Assembly: GCF_900890425.1 (NCBI RefSeq) | Contig: NZ_CAAHFG010000001.1 | Coordinates: 186,001-250,000 of the forward strand | Length of the DNA stretch: 64,000 nt | Reading direction: 5' to 3' | Origin: Pontiella desulfatans | GTDB taxonomy: Bacteria > Verrucomicrobiota > Kiritimatiellia > Kiritimatiellales > Pontiellaceae | Shown: positions 8,088-19,276 of the stretch, piece by piece | Layout of the letters: every line of letters starts with the position of its first letter | How positions within the stretch are numbered: the stretch's first letter is position 1 | Notes under the pieces: model-generated | What the model saw: the letters and a program-made list of their open reading frames with translations, nothing else | Database searches by the model: none | What the model was told of the DNA's origin: nothing | Position numbers and translations under genes: made by a program

Positions 8088-10405
8088 GCCGTGCCCCGAA
8101 GTGGAAGGTTATCGTGTTGCTGGCCTGCGGCGCAGGCTCGGCTTTGGCGGCGAACTCGCCCCATATCCAATATGGGTTCCCCGCCGGAGGCCAGCAAGGC
8201 TCCTCCTTCGGTGTGGAGATCGGCGGGCAATTCCTGCTGGGTTCCACCAACGTCCTTGTCAGCGGCGAGGGCGTATCGGTGGAGATCGTTAAATTCGGGG
8301 TCCGCTATGAACCCCGCCGTTTCCGGCAGTTCGTCCGGAACCGCGAAAACCGCATGGCGACCCTCGCCGCCGCGCGGGAGAAGAACGACACGCAAGAGGT
8401 TGCAAAGCTAGAAAAGCAGATTGCCCAGATTGAAAAGCAGATCGCCATGGCCGATCTGCCGGTAGGGGTGGACCCCTATGATAAGAAAGACATAGCGAAA
8501 TACTACAAGATCGATGACAAGGAGCAGTTCAATCCCCAGATCGAAGACCGGCTCCGGGTCAAGGTCAACATCGACCGCAACGCCCCGCCCGGCGAACGCG
8601 AGCTGCGCGTCTACACCCCCGCCGGCCTCTCCAATCCGATCTACTTCCAGGTGGGAACGCTGGCCGAGATTCACGAAGCCGAACCCAACGACGACCACAT
8701 GGGGCCCGGGCTGCAGACCGTCGAGGTTCCTTCGGTCATCAATGGCCAAGTCCGCCCCGGCGATATCGATCATTTCCGGTTCAACGCCAACAAAGGCGAC
8801 TCCATTGTCGTTGATGTCGGCGCCCGCCGCATCATTCCCTATCTGGCCGATGCCGTGCCCGGTTGGTTCCAGGCCGTTGTGGCCCTCTACGACGAGGATG
8901 GCAACGAGGTGGCCTATGAGGACGACTACAAGTTCAATCCCGACCCCGTCCTCTTCTTCGATGTCCCGGACACGGGAACCTACACGCTCTCGATCCGCGA
9001 CTCCATCTACCGCGGCCGTGAGGATTTCATCTACCGCATCGCCATCGGCGAACTTCCCTTCATTACCAGCATCTTCCCGCTGGGCGCCCAGCAGGGCAGG
9101 GATGTGGACATCGCCCTGGGCGGAAGAAACCTTCCCAAGACCCGGTTGACGGGCAAGCTCCCCGCGGATGGATTCGAGGTGAGGCATGTTTCCATCAAGA
9201 AACAGGGCTACCGCTCCAACGAGATGCCCTTTGCTATCGGGGAACTGAACGAAATCTTCGAAGTCGAACCTAACAATGCAGCCGAAGAGGCGCAACCAGT
9301 CCGCCAGCCGCTCACCATCAATGGCCGTATCCAGCAATCCGGCGATGTGGACGTCTACGGCTTCAACGGCAAGAAAGGCGATTCCGTTTCCATCGAGGTG
9401 GTCGCACGCCGGCTCAACTCCCCGCTCGACTCCGTCATCACGCTGAATGGCCCCGGCCTTGAAAACCCGGTGCGCAACGACGACAACATGGCCAAGGACG
9501 AGCATCTGCATCTGGGGGCCGGACTTATTACGCACCATGCCGACTCCTACCTTCACCATGAGCTTCCCGCCACCGGGCGCTACACCGTCGAAATCGGCGA
9601 TGCCCAGGCCAAGGGCGGCCACGACTATGGCTACCGCCTGCGAATAAGTCCGTCCAATCCCGATTTCAAGCTACGCATGGAACCTTCCGGAATCCAAATC
9701 GCTCCCGGGGGAACCGCCGCCTTTACCGTGCGTGCGATGCGCCAGGATGGATTCGACGGCAAGATCAAGCTCGAGGGCGCCAATCTGCCGGAAGGCTTCA
9801 GCATGAGCGAGGCCCTCATTCCCGAGAGCTCCGATATGACCCGCTTCACCATCACCGCCCCCAAAGAGATCAAGGGCAAGGCGGTTTGTCCGGAAATCAC
9901 CGGAACTGGCATTGTCGATGGACGACCAGTCACGCGTCCCGCGGTGCCGGTCGATAACCAGATGCAGGCCTTCCTCTATCGCCATCTCGTTCCCGCCAAG
10001 GAGCTGGTGCTTGCCCCGGTTGAGCAGAAGCCTCCGCTGGCGTTCGAAGCCCGCATCCCGAAGTCGGGGGTCATCGAATTGCCCGCCGGCCAGGAAACCC
10101 GGATCCTGCTCGATGGCAATATTTTCGCTGGCCAGAAGGGATATACCATTAAACTGGATACTCCACCCGAAGGATTCTCTACCCCGAAGAATGGATGGGT
10201 CGGCCGAAAGCAAATCAAGGGCAAGGATGGGAAAAAGAAGAACGACAAGAATCTGGCTACCGGTGCAATTTTGATCAAGGTCGAAGAGTCCGTCCCGCCC
10301 GGAACCCGCTCCAGCCTGGTCGTGGCGGCCGAAGTTCGGCAGGGCAGGGACAGTATCTACTATCCCGCCCCCGCCATCCCCATCAAGGTCGTCAAGGCGG
10401 AGTGA
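8084..10405 (+). CDS. Exported protein with pre-peptidase C-terminal (PPC) domains
   Basis: 773 residues. The signal peptide covers about 1-23 (WKVIVLLACGAGSALA-A). The start overlaps the DUF1501 stop as ATGA. A first IPT/Ig-like region (GFPAGGQQGSSFGVEIGG) is followed by a long charged helix near 95-130. There are two similar PPC-type beta domains, near 210-320 and 400-520; each begins with an EAEPND or EVEPNN motif and has GDIDHFRF or GDVDVYGF. A second IPT-like unit (IFPLGAQQGRDVDIALGG) lies between them. The C-terminus adds further beta domains. PPC domains usually bind glycans or assist export of periplasmic enzymes. The protein is probably a structural partner of the DUF1501 and DUF1549 proteins. 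Confidence 0.8.
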   Translation: MSRAPKWKVIVLLACGAGSALAANSPHIQYGFPAGGQQGSSFGVEIGGQFLLGSTNVLVSGEGVSVEIVKFGVRYEPRRFRQFVRNRENRMATLAAAREKNDTQEVAKLEKQIAQIEKQIAMADLPVGVDPYDKKDIAKYYKIDDKEQFNPQIEDRLRVKVNIDRNAPPGERELRVYTPAGLSNPIYFQVGTLAEIHEAEPNDDHMGPGLQTVEVPSVINGQVRPGDIDHFRFNANKGDSIVVDVGARRIIPYLADAVPGWFQAVVALYDEDGNEVAYEDDYKFNPDPVLFFDVPDTGTYTLSIRDSIYRGREDFIYRIAIGELPFITSIFPLGAQQGRDVDIALGGRNLPKTRLTGKLPADGFEVRHVSIKKQGYRSNEMPFAIGELNEIFEVEPNNAAEEAQPVRQPLTINGRIQQSGDVDVYGFNGKKGDSVSIEVVARRLNSPLDSVITLNGPGLENPVRNDDNMAKDEHLHLGAGLITHHADSYLHHELPATGRYTVEIGDAQAKGGHDYGYRLRISPSNPDFKLRMEPSGIQIAPGGTAAFTVRAMRQDGFDGKIKLEGANLPEGFSMSEALIPESSDMTRFTITAPKEIKGKAVCPEITGTGIVDGRPVTRPAVPVDNQMQAFLYRHLVPAKELVLAPVEQKPPLAFEARIPKSGVIELPAGQETRILLDGNIFAGQKGYTIKLDTPPEGFSTPKNGWVGRKQIKGKDGKKKNDKNLATGAILIKVEESVPPGTRSSLVVAAEVRQGRDSIYYPAPAIPIKVVKAE

Positions 10406-10515
10406 TAGGGGGCGCGTGGCGGTGGATTCCGATCCGCCGCCCGTCGCCAAACGCTCGGCATGTTGGTTTCGCGTTGGAAGTCACGACCTCCAAATACGCT
10501 TCCGCAGAGGGCAGG

Positions 10516-10543
10516 ATTATCATACTTGCATAAGTATGATAAT
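10516..10543. repeat. 12-bp-stem hairpin with 4-nt loop (ATTATCA family, copy 2)
   Basis: Arm ATTATCATACTT (10516-10527), loop GCAT, arm AAGTATGATAAT (10532-10543). All 12 pairs match. It lies between the convergent ends of the PPC gene and the isocitrate dehydrogenase gene. Relative to copy 1 at 1078-1105 the two stem differences are matched by complementary changes on the other arm. It probably acts as a bidirectional transcript end. Confidence 0.8.
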
Positions 10544-10576
10544 GAGGTGGTTTGCCAGCGTCTGTAAACCCGTGCC

Positions 10577-11839
<1,263 letters not shown>

Positions 11840-12030
11840 CAGGATTTTCCTCAACAATAAATTCTCAACCGTAAAAAGCGGAATAAATATGATAATCTTA
11901 TAAATGTAAAGCGGCATTTGGGTTTAGCCGGAAGCCGTTCGAAATATTCGAAGACGCGATATCCTCATCGCGTTACGGTTGTTTTTTCCTCTTCCTAAAG
12001 CGGAGAACGCATCTCTTCTTTGTCCAGGTT

Positions 12031-15000
12031 TTATTCTTTCCCTTTGTCATCCCGCACATCCTTGGGCAGGGGATTGCGCATGTGGTGCGGCAGTTCATAT
12101 TTGTTCTGCGGGTGGGCGGCCTGGATCTTTTCGGCAATCTCGAGCAGGGTTTGCTGGAGCGGTGAAAAGTCGGGCCGGGCGAACTGGAGCGCCTCGAGCG
12201 TTGCTTTGCTCAAGCTCGCGGTAACCTTGCCCGGTTTTGATCCACCACCCCCCGCCGCTGCGGCGATGGTGTCCCTTAGCGAGCCCAGCTGGTCGTTGAA
12301 GTTGGTGAGTTGGAGGATGATGGGTGCGAGCTTGTCGTCGCCGGCGGCGGAAAAGAGCAGGTTGCGGTTGAAGGTTTTCCTGATGTCCGCCCAGCGGGCG
12401 GTTTCGGTTTCGTCCAGCAGGCCGAAGAGCTCCTTGAACTTGAGCAGGTTGGCCTCGGCGCCGGTGGTGAGGGTTTGGGCTTCGCCGGTATAGTGGTCGA
12501 GCAGGATGGTCTCGATCTCGGCATCGTTCATGATCGGCTGCACCTTTTCGGCGAGGCGGTTCATGTTGCGGTAGGAACCCTGGAGTTTGAAGGGCGGTTC
12601 CGTTCGGTAGTCGTCGGACTGGGCGGCGGAGCGGATATATTCCTGGTTCACGGCCAGCACCACGTCGCGGATGCGCAGCATCTTTTTGAGCACCGAGGTG
12701 AACTCCCCGATCTCGTCGGCGCTAAAGTCGCGCTCGAACTCGATGCCCTCGCGCGAACCGGTCTGCGCGAGCCGAATCATGGCGTGGATGTCGGCGCGGG
12801 TGCGGGAGGCGAGTTTGTCGAGCACGGCGTTGGAGGTCATCGCGTTTTCGATGTAGGAGAGTTTAAAGGCATCGCCGCTGTCGCCGATCATGTCGCCTAG
12901 GTTGTAGGTGTCGGCGCGGTTGGCGAGCATGTCGGGGACCTTGAACATTTCGCCGCTCTCGGTGTAGGGGTTGCCGGCCATCACAACGCAGACCGACTTG
13001 CCCCGTAGATCGTAGGTTTTCGGGCGGCCCTTGTAGACCCCCTCGATCTTGCGCTGGGCATCGCAGAGCGAGATGAACTTTTGCAGCAGCTCGGGGTTGC
13101 AGTGCTGGATGTCGTCGAGATAGAGCATCACGTTGTCGCCCATCTCGAGGGCGAGGTTGAGCTTGTTGAGCTCCTGGCGCGCGGCGGCGTTGGGCGCTTC
13201 GGCGGGGTCGATGGAGGTGACCTGGTGGCCGATGGCGGGGCCGTTGATCTTCATGAAAATGATGCCGAGGCGGTTGGCGATGTATTCCATCAGCGTGGTC
13301 TTGCCGTAGCCGGGCGGCGAGATGAGCAGCAGCATGCCCATGCGGTCGGTGCGGGTGTTGACGCCGACGGTACCCATCTGCTTGGCGAGGTTGTCGCCGA
13401 TGAGCGGAAGGTAGAGTTTGTCGATCAGTTGGTTGCGGACGAAGGAGGTGAGCACGCGCGGCTTGAATTCCTCCAGGCGCATTTCATCGCGGGTACGTTC
13501 GATGAGCGCCTTTTTCTCCCGTTGGAAAACGGTGAAGCTCGGGAGCAGTTCCTGTTCGTGCAGATGCACGCGGCGGAGCAGGTCGTGGTAGTCGAACTGG
13601 TATTTCCCGTCGGCGATGCGCGCATGGCTGCCGGCGAAGCCTTCGAGTTCCCGGCGCGTTTCGAGATCGCCGGCGTTTACGGGATCGATGTTCCCGGTGA
13701 GCATGAGCGCGGCGGTCTCTTCGAGTGCCTCGGTCAGTTCGGGTTGGTTTTCATCCTCGATGAAGGCGGCGAGCCAGTCGCGCAGGAGCGAGAATTTGGC
13801 GAGCGGCGCATCCTTGACCGGCGCCATCGCTTCGTCGAACAGGCGTTTGGCGCCGGGGCGTTTCATGCGTTGCTCGAACCCGTTGTGCAGCACCATCGCC
13901 TCGCGGCTGATCGGATGCTTGCCCTCGTGGGTGAGTACATCAAACAGGTATTCGGCGGCATAGCCGGCATCGGTTGCCGGGAAAAGGTCGTTCTCCTGCG
14001 CAAAAGCGCGGAGAATGTGGTGCAGCTCTTCGGTGTAGGCGGCATTGGAATCGGTGCTTCGGAAAACGGCGCGCATCCGGCCATAGCCCTCGAGCTTGTT
14101 GGCCAGTTCCGTTTTGTTGGCCTGGAGCGTCCAGCCGAGCAGGGCGAGGGCGCGGATGGAGGGGCTGTATCTGAGCAATCCGGCGCGCTGGTGGATGCCG
14201 AGCAGCTCATGCAGGATCTTGGCGGCATCGATGTCGTTGACTCCCTTGATGTAGCCCTCGGTGTAGCGCGTCGCCATGTGCTCCTGCACATAGTTCACGA
14301 GTGCCTTTTCGGTGCTTGCCGGCAGGGCGTCGGCCAGCGCCTTACGGAAGAGCTGCACGGCAAGGAATTCGCCGCGGTAGAGGTCGGCCGTTTCGCTGGG
14401 CAGGTCGAGTTCCCAGACGGCGCGCGTTGCCAGGAAGGTTTCATCGGTGACCGCCTCGAAAAAGTCGGTGCCGGTGAGGTGCAGCAGCATGTTGTCGTCG
14501 CGGCGGACGAGGGTGAGTTCCAGCGGCTGGGTGTTGACGGCAAAATGGTGCGTGCCGAACTTGATGACGTTTTCGCCGGCGACGAAAAGCTCCTGCTGGT
14601 CCTTGAGTTGGCGGATGGCGTCTTCACGCAGGGTTTTGAGCTGGGTCTGGATGTCGCCGGACTTGACGGTGTCGTCCATTTCCGCCAGTTGCCCGATAAT
14701 GTTCCGCACCTTGTCGACCATCAGGTCGGCGGCAAAGTAGCCGTTGATCTCCTCGACGCTTTGCATCGTTCCGAGGCGCGGTCCGATGCTCTTGAGAATG
14801 CGCTCGGCACTGCGCAGGAGGGTGTCGGCCTTGCGGTTGCGTTCCTCCATCAGCTGTTGCTTGCGCGTTTCGAAGGTTTGGTAGATCTCCTCGCGGCGCT
14901 CGGTGAGCTGGGTGATGAAGTCGTCGAAATCCGAGAAGCGGCCTTCGAGCTCCTCGATTTGGATCATCATCTTGCCCAGGTATTCGTCGCACTTGGCGGG

Positions 15001-17121
15001 CGAGTCGCAGACGTCGAGATAGTTGGTGACGGCTTGGGAGAGCAGTTTGAGTTGCGAGGCGAATTCGGCGGCCCCTTCGTGGGCGGCCAGCTCCTTGATC
15101 CGGTTCGTGAGCGTGGCACGTACGCGGTTGAGCGCCGAGAAAATCTGCGAGATGCGGTCGATGATGTCGGTGCGGTGCGTGGCATCGTCGATCTTCAGGT
15201 TGCTGACGGTGTCGGTGAGCATTTCCAGTTCGGCGGCGCGTTCGCCCACGGCCTGTTCGATCTTCTTGGCATCGGAAACCTTTTCGACGCTCTCGATGGA
15301 TTTGGATACCGTTTCAACGTCGTCGGCGTAGGGGATGAGCGACTCGGGCTTGAGCAGGAATTCGACGCAGGTGTGCGCCGTCCGCTCCGCCTGTGCGGCG
15401 ACGGCGGCTTCCATGGCCTCGACCTGGTCGAGATCCATGTAGCGCAGCTCGCGCAGGCTGATGGTTTCGCCGCGGAGCGCGCGCAGGTTGGCGAGCGCCT
15501 TGACGTAGGGATCGAGCTTCTGGTAGCGGCTGGAGGCGGAGGCCGAGGTGGCCTCCTTCACGCGACGGGCCATCTCCTTGAGCGCGGCGGCGGCCTGCTG
15601 GCGCAGGCGGCGTACTTTCTCGAACTCGTCGATCGCGGCCTTGGCGGCGTCGCGGATCTGCAGCAGCGGTTCGCGCAGCACGAAGGCCTCTTCCTTCTCG
15701 ATCCAGAAATAGGCGTCGATCACATCCTGCGTTTCCCGCACGAGGTCGATGTAGAGGTTGGCGTAGGAATCCTCGCGGCGCGACAGGTTGACGATGGTGT
15801 GGCAGGCGGCCATGCAGCGTACGATGTCCGAGTTGCCGATCTTGTAGAGATAGTCTTCGGTGTTTTTGCTGAGGATGACGTCGGGGCCGGTGAAGGGGGT
15901 TTGCCAGAGTTGGATGGCGTGGCTCTTCTGCGGCTCTTCGCCGGCCTTGAAAAAGATGAGGCGGCCGTTTTGGAAGTGGCTGTAGCCGTGGCAGATGATC
16001 GGGGTGCCGACGGTTTCCTTGATGACGTTGTAGGCGAGCAGGATGTAGAGACCGCTGCGGCGGTTGAAGAAAACGTAGAGGTGGTCTTCGCCGTTCGGGG
16101 CGGCGATGCGGCGCAGGAAGCGCATGTCGAGCAGGTTGTTGTCGAACGTCTTGACCTCGCCGTTCTGGAGGAAGTAGCCGTTGGCGAAAATGATGCCGCG
16201 GTTGCGCGGAAGCAGCACGCAAGAATCGGCGATGGCGTCGATGCGGTGGGCGGTGCCGAGCTTTTCGCTGTAGACGATGTAGCGGTAATCCTTTTCCTGG
16301 TAGGGCAGGATCTTGAGCAGGATGAGGCTTTCGATGCAGGCATACCAGACTTCGGCATCGTCGAGCGTCTGGTCGGGGTTGTCGACCGGTTCGGCAAAGA
16401 TGCCTTCGCCGGATTCGGTGTTGTCCTCGATCTTGATGGTGAGGTCGCCGCCGATGGTTTCAACAAAGATGCGCTCTTCGATGGAAATATGCGGGTGCAC
16501 CCCCGTGCGCTGCATGTCGCGCGTGGCGCGGTTCCATTCAAACTCGTGCTGGGGCGGAAACTTGACTTCGTGGTCGGAGCGGTTGTCGATATAGGTCAGC
16601 GTGCCGTCGTCGTTGCGCTGCCACTTGAAGGCCTTGATGTCGGAGGGGTCGTCGCTGATGCGGAAGACCATGTAGAGGAAGGGGCCGACATCGCGGAAGG
16701 CGGCGAAGGTGGTGTTCTTGTAGTATTTGTAGAGTTCCTTGAAATGGCTGTTGAACTCGTTGTTGCCGATCAGGTCGAGCGGCTCGGCGCGGAAGCCACC
16801 GTCTTCGTTGAAGGTGTAGACGGAGAAGACATCGACCAGATGCATCTCGGAGCGTAGGCCGATGTGCACGTTGTAGCCAAACAGGAACTGCTCGCCCACC
16901 TCGATCATGTCGCGCGGGATGCAGTTGTTCTCGGTGGTGATCCGTTCCGTGCCCAGCAGGGTGGTCTCGATCGAGCCGAACACCTCGCGCCGCTGTTGGT
17001 CGAGCTGGTCGATCCGTGTGAGCAGATCGCGGGCGTGCGTGTTCAGCCGCCCCCGGATCACCTCATACGTCCCGCTCTCGAGTTGGGCGCCCTGTTCTTT
17101 TTTTTCGGTTTCTTCAGCCAT
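12031..17121 (-). CDS. Giant DUF3686-type AAA+ ATPase of the membrane-stress operon
   Basis: 1696 residues, with no signal or membrane segment. The N-terminal third (about 20-480) matches the DUF3686 region, annotated in databases as DNA-repair ATPase without experimental support that I know of. The middle (about 480-860) is coiled coil. A helical region follows, and an AAA+ module lies near 1255-1500: Walker A PPGYGKTT near 1265, Walker B VMLYLDDIQ, and VVMAGNPYTESGE as sensor 1. This is MoxR-like in style. The tail has a Gly-rich linker and ends basic. Last gene of the PspA-YqiJ-flotillin operon, 106 bases from flotillin. By analogy it may remodel membrane-associated PspA or flotillin complexes; this is inference. 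The opposite strand carries a spurious open frame of similar length. Confidence 0.85.
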   Translation of the reverse strand: MAEETEKKEQGAQLESGTYEVIRGRLNTHARDLLTRIDQLDQQRREVFGSIETTLLGTERITTENNCIPRDMIEVGEQFLFGYNVHIGLRSEMHLVDVFSVYTFNEDGGFRAEPLDLIGNNEFNSHFKELYKYYKNTTFAAFRDVGPFLYMVFRISDDPSDIKAFKWQRNDDGTLTYIDNRSDHEVKFPPQHEFEWNRATRDMQRTGVHPHISIEERIFVETIGGDLTIKIEDNTESGEGIFAEPVDNPDQTLDDAEVWYACIESLILLKILPYQEKDYRYIVYSEKLGTAHRIDAIADSCVLLPRNRGIIFANGYFLQNGEVKTFDNNLLDMRFLRRIAAPNGEDHLYVFFNRRSGLYILLAYNVIKETVGTPIICHGYSHFQNGRLIFFKAGEEPQKSHAIQLWQTPFTGPDVILSKNTEDYLYKIGNSDIVRCMAACHTIVNLSRREDSYANLYIDLVRETQDVIDAYFWIEKEEAFVLREPLLQIRDAAKAAIDEFEKVRRLRQQAAAALKEMARRVKEATSASASSRYQKLDPYVKALANLRALRGETISLRELRYMDLDQVEAMEAAVAAQAERTAHTCVEFLLKPESLIPYADDVETVSKSIESVEKVSDAKKIEQAVGERAAELEMLTDTVSNLKIDDATHRTDIIDRISQIFSALNRVRATLTNRIKELAAHEGAAEFASQLKLLSQAVTNYLDVCDSPAKCDEYLGKMMIQIEELEGRFSDFDDFITQLTERREEIYQTFETRKQQLMEERNRKADTLLRSAERILKSIGPRLGTMQSVEEINGYFAADLMVDKVRNIIGQLAEMDDTVKSGDIQTQLKTLREDAIRQLKDQQELFVAGENVIKFGTHHFAVNTQPLELTLVRRDDNMLLHLTGTDFFEAVTDETFLATRAVWELDLPSETADLYRGEFLAVQLFRKALADALPASTEKALVNYVQEHMATRYTEGYIKGVNDIDAAKILHELLGIHQRAGLLRYSPSIRALALLGWTLQANKTELANKLEGYGRMRAVFRSTDSNAAYTEELHHILRAFAQENDLFPATDAGYAAEYLFDVLTHEGKHPISREAMVLHNGFEQRMKRPGAKRLFDEAMAPVKDAPLAKFSLLRDWLAAFIEDENQPELTEALEETAALMLTGNIDPVNAGDLETRRELEGFAGSHARIADGKYQFDYHDLLRRVHLHEQELLPSFTVFQREKKALIERTRDEMRLEEFKPRVLTSFVRNQLIDKLYLPLIGDNLAKQMGTVGVNTRTDRMGMLLLISPPGYGKTTLMEYIANRLGIIFMKINGPAIGHQVTSIDPAEAPNAAARQELNKLNLALEMGDNVMLYLDDIQHCNPELLQKFISLCDAQRKIEGVYKGRPKTYDLRGKSVCVVMAGNPYTESGEMFKVPDMLANRADTYNLGDMIGDSGDAFKLSYIENAMTSNAVLDKLASRTRADIHAMIRLAQTGSREGIEFERDFSADEIGEFTSVLKKMLRIRDVVLAVNQEYIRSAAQSDDYRTEPPFKLQGSYRNMNRLAEKVQPIMNDAEIETILLDHYTGEAQTLTTGAEANLLKFKELFGLLDETETARWADIRKTFNRNLLFSAAGDDKLAPIILQLTNFNDQLGSLRDTIAAAAGGGGSKPGKVTASLSKATLEALQFARPDFSPLQQTLLEIAEKIQAAHPQNKYELPHHMRNPLPKDVRDDKGKE

Positions 17122-17147
17122 GGGAAGACCCTTTAACTTTAAGTCTC

Positions 17148-17219
17148 ACCACAGAGGACACGGAGGCACAGAGAAGTATGGCAACATACCTTCCTCTGTG
17201 TCTCTGCGGTCTCTGTGGT
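17148..17219. repeat. 72-bp imperfect hairpin between flotillin and AAA+ genes
   Basis: The left arm starting ACCACAGAGGACACGG (17148) pairs with the right arm ending GGTCTCTGTGGT (17219). The inner part continues as AAGTATG-GCAA-CATACCTT, so nearly the whole gap folds around a GCAA (GNRA-type) loop. Similar CCACAGAG/CACAGAG intergenic repeats occur in many unrelated genomes. It probably shapes mRNA processing between the two genes. Confidence 0.75.
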
Positions 17220-17227
17220 TCATGATT

Positions 17228-19276
17228 CTATTTGCCGAGGAACTTCGAGGCCATCTGGTCGGCGATGCCGGCCTTCTTGGCGGACGAAAGGAACTTCTCC
17301 AGGATGCCCTTGGTGCCTTCGTCGGCCTGGACGATCATCTGCGTGAGCGCGGTGGCCACGGAGATATTCTTCAGGTCTTCGGAATCCATGCCGAACTGGC
17401 TGGTGAAGCGGTGCAACTGTTCGGTGAAGTTGCCGGAGTCGCCGTTGAAGAGCGTCTCCTTGATGCCGGTCAGCGCAGTGCTGTTGTCGATCATCCGGTC
17501 GAAGGATTTGCCCTTCGTGACGGAGTCCACGATCTTGTCGAAGAAGGTGTTGTCGCCTCCGACAATATCGATGCGCGCCGACTTGAGGGCTTCGGCAATA
17601 ACCGCCGCCTGCTCGCGGGCGATATCCTTCTGGACATTGACGTGCGCCAGCTCGATCTCGAGATCCTTGTTGAGCTCGAGCTTGAACTCCTCGTGCTCCT
17701 TGCCGACGGAGTCGAACTTTTTCATGGCCGCGGCCTTTTCGTCGATGCCCTTGGCTTCGGCGCTGGCCTTGCTGCCAATCACAACGGCCTCGGCCTCGCC
17801 CTGTTTCTGGATGGCGGCGGCTTCGGCCTCGGCCTTCTTCTGGATTACGTTGGCCTCGGCAATGCCGAACTTTTCGGTGGCGGCGGCCTTGGCATCGAGG
17901 GCGCGCGCTTCACCGATCCCGAGCACGGCTTCTTCTTCGGCCTGGGCATCGGCGAGGATCTTGCGGGCATCGGCGGATTTTTCGGAAGCGGCGCGTTCCG
18001 CCTCGGCCTTGATGACCATCTGCTCGGCCTCGTGGCGCATGGCTTCCTTCCGGGCCTCGGCGGCCTTGGTTTCGATCAGAAGGTTTTGTTCGGCCTCTTC
18101 GGCCGCCTTGGTGAGGGCCACCTGCTTGGAGCGGTCGGCGGCGGCGAATTCCTGCGTGTCCTTGATGTGCTCTTCCTCTTCAACCACGTTGCGCTCCACC
18201 ATCACCCGCTCGCGGATGACTTCCTGGATGTTTTTCTTTTCGATTTCAACCGCCTTGTCCCGCTCGATCTGCGCGAGGGTCACGATGCGCTCGCGCTCGG
18301 TGGCCTCGAGGTCGCGATCCTTGATGATGCGTTCGCTTTCAACCAGGTCGGTGCGCTCCTTGTTCTTGGCGGCCACGATGATCTGGCGGTCCTTGTTTTC
18401 GTTGGCCACGGCCAGCTCCTCGTCGGTCTGGATGCGCGCCTTCTCGGATTTCATGCGCTCTTCTTCCTGCACCTTCATGGCTTCGGCCTGTTCGCGGGCG
18501 GTGATTTCGGCAATTTCGCGTTGCTGCTTCTGCTCGGCTTCCTCCTGCTGCTTTTCCAGTTCGAGGATTGCTTCGCGCGCTTCCACGTCCTGTTTCTTGA
18601 TCACCTTTTCCTTGTCGCGTGCAATGTCGTTGGCGAGGATGGCCTGCCGGGCGGTTAGCTCGGTGATCTTCTTGATGCCTTCGGCATCGAGAATGTTGTT
18701 GGGGTTGAGCAGTTCGAGCCGGGTCTGTTCGAGGTAGTCGATCGCGGCGTCGTCGAGCACGTAGCCGTTAAGGTCGGTGCCGATCACCTTGATGATCTCT
18801 TCCTTGAAGGTGTCGCGGTTGGAGTAGAGTTCCACGAAATCGAACTTTTTGCCGACGGTCTTGAGCGCCTCCGAAAACTTGGCGTCGAAGAACTCGACCA
18901 GTGCAACCGGGTCGGACGCGCGCTTGCAACCGAGGCACTGCGCCACGTTCAGAACGTCTTCGGGCGTTTTGTTCACCCGGACGAAGAAGGCGACCTTCAG
19001 GTCGGCGCGCAGGTTGTCCTTGCAGATCAGGCCATCCACGCCGGCACGGTCGATCTCGATGCGCTTGACCGAGATTTCCATCAGTTCCATCCGGTGGATG
19101 ACCGGGAAGACCAGGATGCCTTCGAAGGAGACGCGGGTGCCGCCCACTCCGGTACGGATGATGGCCGTGCCCTGTTCAACTTTGCGGTAGCATTTGACAA
19201 TGACGGCGAGCAGTCCCAAAACGAGCAGCGCGACGACTCCTATGATGATTCGCGTTGCCTCAAAAATAAATGACAC
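17228..19276 (-). CDS. Flotillin/SPFH protein whose 5' end is replaced by an insertion sequence
   Basis: 682 residues as it now reads. There is one N-terminal membrane segment (IIIGVVALLVLGLLAVIV), then an SPFH/Band-7 domain (about 30-260; GTAIIRTGVGGTRVSFEG, then VKRIEIDRAGVDGLICKD). A very long Ala/Glu/Lys coiled coil follows (about 265-560), with a C-terminal globular part. This is the YqiK-like flotillin layout, a scaffold for membrane microdomains. The present reading frame begins at a GTG inside the terminal repeat of insertion sequence copy 1, so residues 1-8 (MSFIFEAT) are IS-encoded, with no ribosome site. The original start (MPELLGLI, good AGGAG site) survives on the far side at 20665-20642. 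It is uncertain whether this gene is still expressed. Confidence 0.85.
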   Translation of the reverse strand: MSFIFEATRIIIGVVALLVLGLLAVIVKCYRKVEQGTAIIRTGVGGTRVSFEGILVFPVIHRMELMEISVKRIEIDRAGVDGLICKDNLRADLKVAFFVRVNKTPEDVLNVAQCLGCKRASDPVALVEFFDAKFSEALKTVGKKFDFVELYSNRDTFKEEIIKVIGTDLNGYVLDDAAIDYLEQTRLELLNPNNILDAEGIKKITELTARQAILANDIARDKEKVIKKQDVEAREAILELEKQQEEAEQKQQREIAEITAREQAEAMKVQEEERMKSEKARIQTDEELAVANENKDRQIIVAAKNKERTDLVESERIIKDRDLEATERERIVTLAQIERDKAVEIEKKNIQEVIRERVMVERNVVEEEEHIKDTQEFAAADRSKQVALTKAAEEAEQNLLIETKAAEARKEAMRHEAEQMVIKAEAERAASEKSADARKILADAQAEEEAVLGIGEARALDAKAAATEKFGIAEANVIQKKAEAEAAAIQKQGEAEAVVIGSKASAEAKGIDEKAAAMKKFDSVGKEHEEFKLELNKDLEIELAHVNVQKDIAREQAAVIAEALKSARIDIVGGDNTFFDKIVDSVTKGKSFDRMIDNSTALTGIKETLFNGDSGNFTEQLHRFTSQFGMDSEDLKNISVATALTQMIVQADEGTKGILEKFLSSAKKAGIADQMASKFLGK

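Noticed and set aside
11840-12030. Promoter or terminator between the AAA+ and isocitrate dehydrogenase genes
   Set aside because: A TTTACA with an AT-rich stretch towards icd and a CGCGAT/ATCGCG hairpin are visible, but spacing to a -10 box and position of the T-run are poor, so I did not call them.
13081-16857. 1258-codon open frame on the plus strand
   Set aside because: It is antisense to the AAA+ gene. Its Val/Glu/Gly/Leu-rich composition, without motifs, is the usual mirror of a GC-rich coding region, while the minus-strand frame has Walker motifs and family blocks.
17232-18737. 501-codon Ser/Ala-rich open frame on the plus strand
   Set aside because: It mirrors the coiled coil of flotillin, where Glu/Ala/Lys codons read backwards give Ser/Ala/Arg. 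No gene features.
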